Under the pieces are notes generated by a model. The model had not been told where the DNA came from, searched no databases, and worked only from the letters and a program-made list of their open reading frames with translations. The position numbers and the translations under genes were made by a program. From the NCBI GenBank assembly GCA_002169365.1, contig NHLE01000039.1, positions 1 through 7,035 of the forward strand: DNA of 7,035 bases, given 5' to 3'. The DNA is from Pelagibacteraceae bacterium TMED259. GTDB taxonomy: Bacteria > Pseudomonadota > Alphaproteobacteria > HIMB59. Below, in pieces: positions 1 through 6,087 of the stretch (positions are counted from its first letter, which is position 1; every line of letters begins with the position of its first letter).

Positions 1-2
1 CT

Positions 3-320
3 ATTTTATTTTTAAAAAATACGGCTTTACAAGAGAATACTATTGGGCAGGATTTTGAGTTAAAACAAGAACAACGTTTTTTAGTTATATCGGGGCCTAA
101 TGCTGGTGGAAAATCGATAACTCTTAAGACAATAGGATTACTTCAATTGATGTTTCAAAGTGGTTTAATGGTTTCGGTTAATGATGTAAGTGAGTTTTGT
201 TGGTTCGATACGATTCTTTCTGATATTGGTGATAATCAGTCCATTGAAAATCAATTGAGTACCTACAGTTATAGATTAGCTAGGATGGAGTTGTTTTTAA
301 ATAAGGTTAATGGAACCAAT
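3..320 (+). CDS. mutS2: MutS2-type ATPase, internal fragment (broken at both ends)
   Basis: The frame is open from the left edge. It encodes the ATPase core of MutS2, a MutS-superfamily protein that in various bacteria suppresses recombination or acts on stalled ribosomes. The P-loop GPNAGGKS lies at 93-116 and is followed by TLKTIGLLQLM. Next come DIGDNQSIENQLSTYS and YRLARM, the MutS2 signature; MutS1 has GPNMAGKST and a different sensor region. The IENQLSTYSYRL form matches my recollection of Bacteroidetes/Flavobacteriia proteins, and MutS2 is uncommon in Alphaproteobacteria. The N-terminal part is off the window. The match stops just before the Walker B strand (expected LFLIDEFGTGSDP), where the frame becomes CrcB-like. 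The lost Walker B and Smr regions mean it cannot be a working ATPase as written. The right boundary is approximate (about 312-333). The family call is firm; the donor taxon is inferred. Confidence 0.85.
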
Positions 321-506
321 TATATTTTTTTATACATTGGCTTGCTTGGCAGTTTTACTACTTTATCATCATTTAATATTGATATGTTCAATCTTCTAAG
401 CGATAGGCTATTCATAAAAGCTTTTATTTTCTTCTTACTTAATATCGTATTATCTTTCATTTTCTTTTATTTATTCTATCTGATAAGTATAAAGCTTGAA
501 AATTAA
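321..506 (+). CDS. crcB: CrcB/Fluc fluoride channel, C-terminal half only
   Basis: About 61 residues read in frame from the MutS2 fragment and look like the second half of CrcB (Fluc), the small inner-membrane fluoride exporter that works as a dual-topology dimer. The segment GLLGSFTTLSSF (about 339-374) matches the conserved CrcB motif usually written GxxGGFTTFSTF, which carries fluoride-coordinating residues. A second hydrophobic helix (KAFIFFLLNIVLSFIFFYLF) follows, with a short polar tail. A full CrcB is about 125 residues with four helices; the first two helices and the start codon are missing here. No credible internal start precedes the motif. The gene ends at 504-506, overlapping the next gene by 11 bases. 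I recall crcB next to an rluC-like gene in Alphaproteobacteria, which supports this half being native to the rest of the window and the MutS2 part being foreign. Confidence 0.75.
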   Translation, partial: YIFLYIGLLGSFTTLSSFNIDMFNLLSDRLFIKAFIFFLLNIVLSFIFFYLFYLISIKLEN

Positions 507-1308
507 AATCGACAAAGACTACAATAGATTAGATAAATTTATATATCAGTACTTAGAGAATGTTCCTCTATCTTTAATTCAAAGATTAATCAGAAAATAT
601 AAGATTAAGATCAATAATAAGAAATCCAAAGCCAATTCACCTTTAATAAATGGTGACTTAATTTATATATATTATGATTTTGATAATAGGACTGATAAGT
701 CTTTTAATATCAATTTATCAAATGAAGATAGAAAAAAATTTGATAGTCATATTATTTTTCAAAATAGTGACTTTTTAATTATCAATAAGATTAGAGGATT
801 TGCTGTACAAAGGGGATCCAAGGTAAAAATTTCATTGAAAGATTTTTACGAGTCTTTAATGAAACAAAGTTTATATATTGTGCATAGGCTTGATAAAGAT
901 ACATCTGGATTGATGATATTTGCTAAAAATAGACTTGCCGCATCTAATATTTCTAAGTTATTTCAAGATAATCAAATTCATAAATATTATATTGCAATTA
1001 CCAATAAAGCTTTTAAAAAACCTTCAGGCATATTATCTAATGAGAATAATGAAAAAAAGATCTTGAAGTCACAATATCGAAGAATACGTATAGCAAATTA
1101 TGAATTTGCATATTTAGTAAAATTAATAACAGGTCGAAAGCATCAAATAAGACTTCAATTTTATTTAAATAATAATCCTATTCTAGGTGATAAAAAATTT
1201 TCTGAACAAAATGATGGTAATTTAATGTTGAAATCAACATCTTTGTCATTTTTTTATCAAGATAAATTTTATAAATTTAAATTAGATTTAAATCAAATTT
1301 TTGAATAA
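496..1308 (+). CDS. rluC: RluA-family 23S rRNA pseudouridine synthase (RluC/RluD-like)
   Basis: This enzyme converts specific uridines in RNA to pseudouridine; the RluC/RluD branch acts on large-subunit rRNA in the cytoplasm. The 270 residues begin with an S4-type RNA-binding region (about 11-60, including SLIQRLIRKYKIKINNKKSKA). The catalytic core follows: HRLDKDTSG at 130-138 with the expected nucleophile Asp133, and GRKHQIRLQ at 213-221. It is shorter than the usual 300-330 residues, mainly through a trimmed C-terminus and linkers. A stop at 490-492 lies in frame upstream, so the TTG at 496 is the first usable start and places the S4 domain correctly. No clear Shine-Dalgarno sequence is seen. 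It overlaps the crcB remnant by 11 bases and converges on lipB with a 32-base overlap. The RluC subfamily rather than RluD is suggested mainly by the crcB neighbour, so the exact target uridines are uncertain. Confidence 0.88.
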   Translation: MKIKIDKDYNRLDKFIYQYLENVPLSLIQRLIRKYKIKINNKKSKANSPLINGDLIYIYYDFDNRTDKSFNINLSNEDRKKFDSHIIFQNSDFLIINKIRGFAVQRGSKVKISLKDFYESLMKQSLYIVHRLDKDTSGLMIFAKNRLAASNISKLFQDNQIHKYYIAITNKAFKKPSGILSNENNEKKILKSQYRRIRIANYEFAYLVKLITGRKHQIRLQFYLNNNPILGDKKFSEQNDGNLMLKSTSLSFFYQDKFYKFKLDLNQIFE

Positions 1309-1915
1309 ATCTTTCTTTTAATTCTTTTATGATTTTATCTTTATCATAATTAATTCCTAATTCTTCCAGACTACTTATTTCTCTTCCATCAAGCCCACAA
1401 GGGTTTATTTTTCTAAATTTTTCTAAATCATTATGAAAGTTAATTGAAAGTCCATGATAGATCACTCCTCTTGAATATCTTAAACCTATAAATATTATTT
1501 TTCGTGAACCTTTTGCACCCTTAACCCATAGTCCTCTATTTTTCTCTTTTTTTCTTATTAGTTCAATTTGATTATTATTGAATACGCCGATACATATATC
1601 TTCAATAACATTTATGTAATCAATGATATTCATATTTCGAGCCTTAATGTTAATTAATGGATAAATTATTAATTGTCCTGGTCCATGATAGGTAATTTTT
1701 CCACCTCTATTAACTTTATGAACTTCTATATTATTTATTTTTTCTTCATTGAATTCTTTAGGTGTTGAGCTGCCAGCAGTAAAAACCTCTTTATGTTCTA
1801 AAAACCAAATTTCTTCGTATTTAATATTTTCAGATACTTTTTTGACTGTTTTTTCCATCTTATCTAATATTTCAGAATAGTTTACATAACCTTTTAATTG
1901 TTTTATTTTTGACAT
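1277..1915 (-). CDS. lipB: Octanoyl-ACP:protein N-octanoyltransferase LipB
   Basis: LipB moves the octanoyl group from octanoyl-acyl carrier protein to lipoyl domains of 2-oxoacid dehydrogenases and the glycine cleavage H protein. LipA then inserts sulfur. The 212 residues carry the family motifs in order: RGGKITYHGPGQ at 70-81, GSRKIIFIGLRYSRG at 136-150 with the putative catalytic Lys139, YHGLSINF at 153-160, and INPCGLDGREISSL at 170-183 with the catalytic Cys173. Length is normal for LipB. The start is ATG at 1915-1913, giving a short N-terminus (MSKIKQLKGYVNYSEIL) that fits the family. It is transcribed away from tRNA-Leu, leaving 28 bases between them. Its 3' end overlaps the rluC-like gene antisense by 32 bases. 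lipA is not in the window. Confidence 0.95.
   Translation of the reverse strand: MSKIKQLKGYVNYSEILDKMEKTVKKVSENIKYEEIWFLEHKEVFTAGSSTPKEFNEEKINNIEVHKVNRGGKITYHGPGQLIIYPLINIKARNMNIIDYINVIEDICIGVFNNNQIELIRKKEKNRGLWVKGAKGSRKIIFIGLRYSRGVIYHGLSINFHNDLEKFRKINPCGLDGREISSLEELGINYDKDKIIKELKERFIQKFDLNLI
1284..1320 (+). terminator. Weak hairpin plus T-rich tract at the rluC-like/lipB convergence
   Basis: AGATTTA (1284-1290) can pair with TAAATCT (1306-1312), with an inner TCAA/TTGA pairing, and the T-rich TTCTTTTA follows. It spans the rluC-like stop codon and lies in the 32-base overlap with lipB. The stem is A-T rich and therefore weak, so it is a candidate terminator only. Confidence 0.3.
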
Positions 1916-1943
1916 CAGCTATTAATTATTAACCTTATTATTT

Positions 1944-2031
1944 GCGGACGTGGCGGAACTGGTAGACGCGCAGCGTTGAGGTCGCTGTGGGATATAATCC
2001 TGTGGAAGTTCGAGTCTTCTCGTCCGCACCA
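1944..2031 (+). tRNA. tRNA-Leu (anticodon GAG), CCA encoded
   Basis: All arms can be folded by eye. The 7-bp acceptor is GCGGACG with CGTCCGC, followed by discriminator A and an encoded CCA (2029-2031). The D arm has a GCG/CGC stem around GAACTGGTAGA. The anticodon stem CAGCG/CGCTG encloses the loop TTGAGGT, placing anticodon GAG at 1978-1980. A long variable arm (TGGGATATAATCCTGT) marks a type II tRNA. The T arm GGAAG/CTTCT encloses TTCGAGT. The total of 88 nt is normal for tRNA-Leu. GAG reads the leucine codons CUC and CUU. The gene lies head to head with lipB (28 bases apart), and mgtE starts only 8 bases after the CCA, so one primary transcript probably covers both. Confidence 0.97.
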
Positions 2032-2039
2032 GATTTAAA

Positions 2040-3338
2040 ATGACAAAACTAAATAAAAAAATATTCATTGAATCTATCAAAGGTTTTCATCCAGCTGATC
2101 AAGCCGATAAGTTAGAGAGTTTACCTACAAATGATCAATCCTCAATACTTAAAACTCATACAAAATACTTTCATCCACATTTTATAGCTTATCTAAGAGA
2201 GGAAACTAGAGATCTAACACTTGAAATGATACCTAATAAGCATCTCGTAAGGTTAATACAGTATTTAGATTTAGATGATGCCGTTGAAATTTTAAGTGAT
2301 TTTGAGACGCACGAATTAGTAAAAATTTTATCAAAACTAGGTTCACAGCAACGTGAAAGAATTGAAGAAAGTTTAAAATATGATGAAAATTCTGCTGGTA
2401 GATTAATGAATCGAGATTATCTTGCTGTTAAATCTGATATCACTGTAGGTGGTCTAATTGATAATTTAAGAAAATCTAGAAGGGGGCCTAAGGACTTTTA
2501 CAATGTATTTATTGTCGATAATAACAATACCCCAATTGGTTTTATCCCCTCTGGAAGAATATTGAGATCAAATAGATCTAGAAAGTTAAAAGACTTAATC
2601 TTTAAAAATATTCATCTTATAAGGCATGACAATACTATTGAAGATATTGCCTATGCCTTTAGACAATATGGTCTTGTTTCTGCTCCTGTTGTTAACAATG
2701 AGAATAAAATGATTGGTATAATGACTGTAGATGATGTTGTTGAGATTGACCACGAGGAATCCGAAGACGATATGAGAAAACTTGGTGGTTTATTTGTTAA
2801 TGATTTTTATAAAGGCGCTATAAATTCCGCCTACTCAAGATTCATTTGGCTGGGTTTAAATTTACTAACTGCTATTTTAGCTTCTTATGTAATTGATATT
2901 TACGCAGATAAACTTCAGCAAATGATAGCAATTGCTGTACTGATGCCTATCGTAGCTTCAATGGGAGGTAATGCTGGTACTCAAGCAATGACTATATATG
3001 TTAGGGCTATTGCTACTAAAGATATTAATAAATCAAATTATATGAGTCTTGTTATGAAAGAGTTTCTCATAGGATCATTAAATGGAATGGCTCTTTCATT
3101 AATCATGGGTTTGATTACATATTTTTGGTTTGATAACATAAATCTTGCTATAGCTATATCTGTTGCGATATTAGTGAACCTTGGTTTTGCTTGTTTAGTA
3201 GGTATTATCATTCCAGTTACTATTAATAAATTAAAAATAGATCCCGCTTTAGCTTCAGGTATTGTCTTAACAACATTTACCGATGTATTTGGCTTCTTAT
3301 CTTTTCTTTCAATTGCTACATATATATTAAACCTATGA
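2040..3338 (+). CDS. mgtE: MgtE-family magnesium transporter/channel
   Basis: MgtE is a homodimeric inner-membrane Mg2+ channel gated by its cytoplasmic magnesium-sensing domains. The 432 residues show the full layout. An N-domain (about 14-115, beginning FHPADQADKLESL) is followed by the ENSAGRLMNRDYLAV junction (116-130) and two CBS repeats (about 125-235). An acidic plug-helix region, DHEESEDDMRKLGG, spans 237-250, and five membrane helices occupy about 265-430. Pore signatures are GGNAGTQ at 309-315 and TTFTDVFGF at 411-419, where Asp415 matches the ion-binding aspartate of the family. The ATG is 8 bases after the tRNA CCA with no Shine-Dalgarno sequence; RNA 3' processing of the tRNA would leave an almost leaderless message. 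Its stop overlaps the next gene's start in ATGA, suggesting translational coupling. The protein looks complete and functional. Confidence 0.95.
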   Translation: MTKLNKKIFIESIKGFHPADQADKLESLPTNDQSSILKTHTKYFHPHFIAYLREETRDLTLEMIPNKHLVRLIQYLDLDDAVEILSDFETHELVKILSKLGSQQRERIEESLKYDENSAGRLMNRDYLAVKSDITVGGLIDNLRKSRRGPKDFYNVFIVDNNNTPIGFIPSGRILRSNRSRKLKDLIFKNIHLIRHDNTIEDIAYAFRQYGLVSAPVVNNENKMIGIMTVDDVVEIDHEESEDDMRKLGGLFVNDFYKGAINSAYSRFIWLGLNLLTAILASYVIDIYADKLQQMIAIAVLMPIVASMGGNAGTQAMTIYVRAIATKDINKSNYMSLVMKEFLIGSLNGMALSLIMGLITYFWFDNINLAIAISVAILVNLGFACLVGIIIPVTINKLKIDPALASGIVLTTFTDVFGFLSFLSIATYILNL

Positions 3339-4726
3339 TTAATCCTGAAATTTTAAGAGAGTACGACATTAGGGGTATTTATGAAAAATCTTTAACCCTT
3401 AACGATGTTACTAAGATAGCTTTAAGTATCACAAAAATATTAATAAATAATAAATCACCAAATATAATTATAGGGCATGATGGAAGGGTATCCTCTTTAA
3501 AGATAAAAAATACATTAATTGAAAATTTTACTACATATGGCATAGAAGTAATTGATATTTCATTAATACCAACACCATTAAGTTATTTTTCAAGTAAATG
3601 TTATAAAATCCCTAACTTAATTATGATTACGGGATCTCATAATCCAAAAGAATATAATGGATTAAAAATGATTATTGATAATAAGCCCTTTTTTGGAAAA
3701 TCTATTAAATCCTTAAATGAAGTAGATGTATCTTCTTTGATTAAAAAGAACGGATCAGTAAAATTTCAAAATCCATTAATTCGTTATCAAAATGAAATTC
3801 TTAATAGGTTTAGCAACATTAATAAATTAAAGATTGTTTGGGATCCCGGTAATGGCGCTATTGGTGCTATTATTAATAAAATTACTAATACGATAGGAGG
3901 GACCAATATCATACTAAATCAATCTATAGATGGGACATTTCCTAATCATCATCCTGATCCAACTGTAAAATCTAATATTATTGAAATATCTGATTTTATA
4001 AAAAAAAATTCTTTTGATCTTGGTGTTGCTTTTGATGGAGATGGAGATCGCGTTGGAATAATTGATAACAAGGGAAATCTCGTATATTCAGATATGATTT
4101 TTTTACTACTCGCTTTAGACTTACAAAAAGAAAAAAAAGACATAACCGCAGTTGCAGATGTAAAATGTAGTAAGATTTTATTTGATGTCCTCAAAGAAAA
4201 TGGAATTAGAATATTAATGTCTAAAACAGGTCACTCTTTAATTAAACAGATGATAGTTGCTGAAAACGCAGATATAGCAGGTGAAATGAGTGGACATATT
4301 TTTTATAATCATGGTTACTATGGCTATGATGATGCAATTTATGCTTCATTAAAATTTATAAATATTTTAAATAGCTCAAATAATTCGCTGAGTGACATAC
4401 TAGAGCCTTATATGCAATCGTCATCTAGCCCAGAGATAAAGCTATATTGCAAGGAGTCTGAGAAATTTGACCTCCTGTCTAATATTATATCCGATTTAAA
4501 AGTCATCTATAATGATGCTTATTTAAATGAAATTGATGGAATTAGAGTTGAATCATCTAATTTTTGGTTTTTAATAAGAGCATCAAATACTCAAAATTGT
4601 TTAGTTTTTAGATTAGAACATTTCCAAAATGAATTATTCAAACCTGAAATTCAAAAAATAATCACTATTTTTAAAAAATTTAACTTAGACTTAAAAGAGC
4701 TAGATAGTTTTTACAAGGCAATCTAG
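3335..4726 (+). CDS. manB: Phosphomannomutase/phosphoglucomutase (alpha-D-phosphohexomutase family)
   Basis: The enzyme interconverts hexose-6-phosphates and hexose-1-phosphates (mannose and/or glucose), supplying sugar nucleotides for LPS, capsule or glycan synthesis in the cytoplasm. All four active-site loops are present in 463 residues. DIRG lies at 11-14 and TGSHNP at 99-104, with Ser101 as the phosphoserine. The metal loop DGDGDR is at 234-239 and the sugar-specificity loop GEMSGH at 316-321. The phosphate-binding loop RASNT is at 415-419. GEMSGH is typical of the dual-specificity PMM/PGM (AlgC, ManB/CpsG) group rather than GlmM. The ATG overlaps the mgtE stop by 4 bases. Its stop codon lies inside a hairpin followed by a T-tract, and its last 27 bases are antisense to the end of the carboxypeptidase gene. 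Substrate preference cannot be read from sequence, so the gene symbol is tentative. Confidence 0.92.
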   Translation: MINPEILREYDIRGIYEKSLTLNDVTKIALSITKILINNKSPNIIIGHDGRVSSLKIKNTLIENFTTYGIEVIDISLIPTPLSYFSSKCYKIPNLIMITGSHNPKEYNGLKMIIDNKPFFGKSIKSLNEVDVSSLIKKNGSVKFQNPLIRYQNEILNRFSNINKLKIVWDPGNGAIGAIINKITNTIGGTNIILNQSIDGTFPNHHPDPTVKSNIIEISDFIKKNSFDLGVAFDGDGDRVGIIDNKGNLVYSDMIFLLLALDLQKEKKDITAVADVKCSKILFDVLKENGIRILMSKTGHSLIKQMIVAENADIAGEMSGHIFYNHGYYGYDDAIYASLKFINILNSSNNSLSDILEPYMQSSSSPEIKLYCKESEKFDLLSNIISDLKVIYNDAYLNEIDGIRVESSNFWFLIRASNTQNCLVFRLEHFQNELFKPEIQKIITIFKKFNLDLKELDSFYKAI

Positions 4727-4738
4727 CTTATTTTTTTT
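4697..4738 (+). terminator. Intrinsic terminator-like hairpin carrying both convergent stop codons
   Basis: The arms GAGCTAGAT (4697-4705) and ATCTAGCTT (4721-4729) pair over 9 bp, including one G-T pair, around a 15-nt loop. They are followed by A and eight T residues (4731-4738). This is the arrangement of a Rho-independent terminator for the plus-strand mgtE-phosphohexomutase transcript, although the loop is long and the stem only moderately G+C rich. The phosphohexomutase stop TAG (4724-4726) lies in the right arm, and the carboxypeptidase stop (4702-4700, minus strand) in the left arm. The minus-strand side is followed by TCTTTTAAG, a weaker T-tract, so minus-strand termination is possible but less convincing. 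Confidence 0.55.
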
Positions 4739-5785
4739 AATTTCATCGCAAATGAAATTAGCAACTCTCACATCATCAAATTTTATATAGGTAGTAAAAT
4801 ATTTACCTTTTTTCGTAATATCATGATCATATTCTTGTAAAAAATTTAATTTATTCTTTAATAAAGAAATATGTTTTTTAGATAAACTTATTTTCTTAAA
4901 AGAAGAGGTTTGAACTAAATATACTTTTTTTAAATCTGTTTTTTTGGATGACTCTATGATTACTTTTGTTTCAGGTTTAGTAAAATATTTATCCATAAGA
5001 TAATTGATTTTATTATTTCTTTCATTTGCCGAGTTACCTCCAAAATAAATACCCAGTAGATATTGATCATTGCTCTCTCTTAATAATGAAATTTGAAAAC
5101 CTGACTTTCTTATATAGCCAGTCTTTAATCCAATATAATGATCATATTTTTTTAATAACTTATTGTGGGTCTTATATGTTTTGTTTTTAATCTTAGTTCT
5201 AGTTTTTTTAAATCTATGTAAGTATTGAGGGTAGTCATTTATTATTTTAGAACTTAATATAAACATATCTAAGGCGCTTGATAGATTTGCTTTATTGGGC
5301 AAACCATGAGGATTAGCAAAATTTGTATTTTTTAATCCCATAATCGATGAATATTTGTTCATTTTTTTAATAAATTTTTTCTCTGATCCTTCAATTTTTT
5401 CAGCAACAGCTACAGCTATATCATTCGCAGATTTTACTATTAAAGCATCTATTGCTTTATCAACTGTTATTTTACTCCCTACGCCTAATCCTAATTTTGA
5501 TGGTTGTTGATTGTTTGCATATTTTGATATGGTAATCTCATCATCTAAGTTTAGGTTGCCTATTCTTATTTCTTCAAAAATTATATACAACGTCATTATT
5601 TTAGTAAGTGAGGCAGGATAATTCTTAGTATCTTGATTGATCTGAAAATAAATTTCACCTGAAACTGGATCTCCTATTACACTAGCAATCTTTGCATGCA
5701 GTGGATGTGCTAAATTGGCTATAATGATTGTAAATATTAATATTACAATATGCGTAGTTTTCTTATAATATTTGGTAAATGTCAC
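4700..5785 (-). CDS. dacC: D-alanyl-D-alanine carboxypeptidase (PBP5/6, S11 family) with SPOR-like C-terminal domain
   Basis: This periplasmic penicillin-binding protein trims the terminal D-Ala from peptidoglycan pentapeptides. The 361 residues start with a basic stretch and a hydrophobic signal segment (about 12-31, likely cut after LHA). The serine-peptidase core has SLTK at 59-62 (Ser59 nucleophile, Lys62), SAND at 119-122 and KTG at 221-223. Instead of the usual PBP5 C-terminal beta domain and amphipathic anchor, residues about 285-361 (from KKVYLVQTSSFKK to LDCLVKTI) resemble a SPOR domain, which binds denuded septal glycan. That architecture is known in Alphaproteobacteria. The SPOR call is weaker than the enzyme call. 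Start: GTG at 5785-5783, since a stop follows 9 bases upstream and no other ATG or GTG precedes the signal segment. It overlaps the NDUFA12 start head to head by 7 bases and the phosphohexomutase 3' end by 27. Confidence 0.9.
   Translation of the reverse strand: MTFTKYYKKTTHIVILIFTIIIANLAHPLHAKIASVIGDPVSGEIYFQINQDTKNYPASLTKIMTLYIIFEEIRIGNLNLDDEITISKYANNQQPSKLGLGVGSKITVDKAIDALIVKSANDIAVAVAEKIEGSEKKFIKKMNKYSSIMGLKNTNFANPHGLPNKANLSSALDMFILSSKIINDYPQYLHRFKKTRTKIKNKTYKTHNKLLKKYDHYIGLKTGYIRKSGFQISLLRESNDQYLLGIYFGGNSANERNNKINYLMDKYFTKPETKVIIESSKKTDLKKVYLVQTSSFKKISLSKKHISLLKNKLNFLQEYDHDITKKGKYFTTYIKFDDVRVANFICDEIKKNKLDCLVKTI
5742..5769 (+). promoter_or_regulatory. Possible sigma-70 promoter for the NDUFA12-MCE run
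   Basis: A perfect TATAAT lies at 5764-5769, with ATTACA (4 of 6 matches to TTGACA) at 5742-5747 and a 16-base spacer. Transcription would begin near 5776, about three bases before the NDUFA12 ATG, giving a nearly leaderless message. The site lies inside the signal-peptide codons of the divergent carboxypeptidase gene, and no intergenic space exists for a promoter elsewhere. TATAAT arises easily by chance in such AT-rich DNA, so this is only a candidate. Confidence 0.3.
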
Positions 5786-6087
5786 TTGGTTTTAAAATAT
5801 ATTCTTTCCTTAATGGTAAACTTGTTCATCAAGATTCGCTAGGTAATAAGTTTTATCATGATAAATCAAATTTAAATAAAAGGTGGGTTGTATATGCATC
5901 AAACTTAGGGCCCGAGTCTTTGCCAACTGATTATCATAATTGGTTACATGGAACGTCAGATATAATGTTAAATACAAAGATATCCCATGATGATTTATTA
6001 AATAATATAAAACAAAGAACACAAAAACATATAACTAGTCATAAAAAAAAATTAGACAAAGGTTACCAAAGTTGGCAGCCAAAATAA
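5779..6087 (+). CDS. NADH:ubiquinone oxidoreductase NDUFA12-family subunit (B17.2-like)
   Basis: NDUFA12 is an accessory subunit of respiratory complex I, shared by mitochondria and Alphaproteobacteria, at the junction of the peripheral arm. The 102 residues show the family pattern. An N-terminal FLNGKLVHQDSLGNKFY segment (10-26) is followed by RWVVY at 35-39, a SLPTDYHNWLHGTSD region (48-61) and a C-terminal YQSWQPK (96-102). The length is typical of bacterial versions (about 100-140). The ATG fits the family's short N-terminus (MSLG...) and is preferred even though it overlaps the divergent carboxypeptidase start by 7 bases. Its 3' end overlaps the next gene by 16 bases. The family is a strong marker for an alphaproteobacterial host. 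The nuo genes themselves are not in the window. Confidence 0.9.
   Translation: MSLGFKIYSFLNGKLVHQDSLGNKFYHDKSNLNKRWVVYASNLGPESLPTDYHNWLHGTSDIMLNTKISHDDLLNNIKQRTQKHITSHKKKLDKGYQSWQPK
6058..6062 (+). promoter_or_regulatory. Shine-Dalgarno-like AAAGG supporting a TTG start
   Basis: AAAGG ends 9 bases before the TTG at 6072 and lies inside the NDUFA12 coding sequence. Most starts in this window lack any such motif, so its presence here supports TTG as the start of the first MCE gene. Confidence 0.45.

Noticed and set aside
3..320. Assignment of the left fragment to MutS1 mismatch repair
   Set aside because: MutS1 has GPNMAGKST and a STFMVEM-type segment; GPNAGGKS with DIGDNQSIENQLSTYS is the MutS2 pattern.
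147..506. A stand-alone 119-residue membrane protein starting at ATG 147
   Set aside because: The same frame is open to the left edge and encodes the MutS2 P-loop upstream of 147; the ATG is an internal methionine of the MutS2 part.
1327..1349. Inverted repeat TTATGAT/ATCATAA inside lipB
   Set aside because: It is A-T rich with a 9-base loop, has no following T-tract, and encodes ordinary lysine/isoleucine/aspartate codons of the LipB C-terminus.
1909..1914. TTGACA as the -35 box of a tRNA-Leu promoter
   Set aside because: It is a perfect -35 sequence, but a 16-18 base spacer lands on ACCTTA-like sequence and would start transcription inside or at the tRNA. TATTAA at 1927-1932 is only 12 bases away. 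It also overlaps the lipB start codon, so chance is likely.
3949..4194. Minus-strand open frame of 81 codons
   Set aside because: It is antisense to the metal-loop region of the phosphohexomutase, a strongly conserved coding sequence, and its product shows no recognisable domain.
4738..4760. Hairpin TAATTTCAT/ATGAAATTA as a second terminator
   Set aside because: The 9-bp stem is perfect, but neither strand has a T-tract after it; the T run precedes it on the plus strand and belongs to the 4697-4729 hairpin. It lies in carboxypeptidase coding sequence.
5810..6022. Minus-strand open frame of 70 codons
   Set aside because: It lies entirely antisense to the well-supported NDUFA12 gene and shows no family features.
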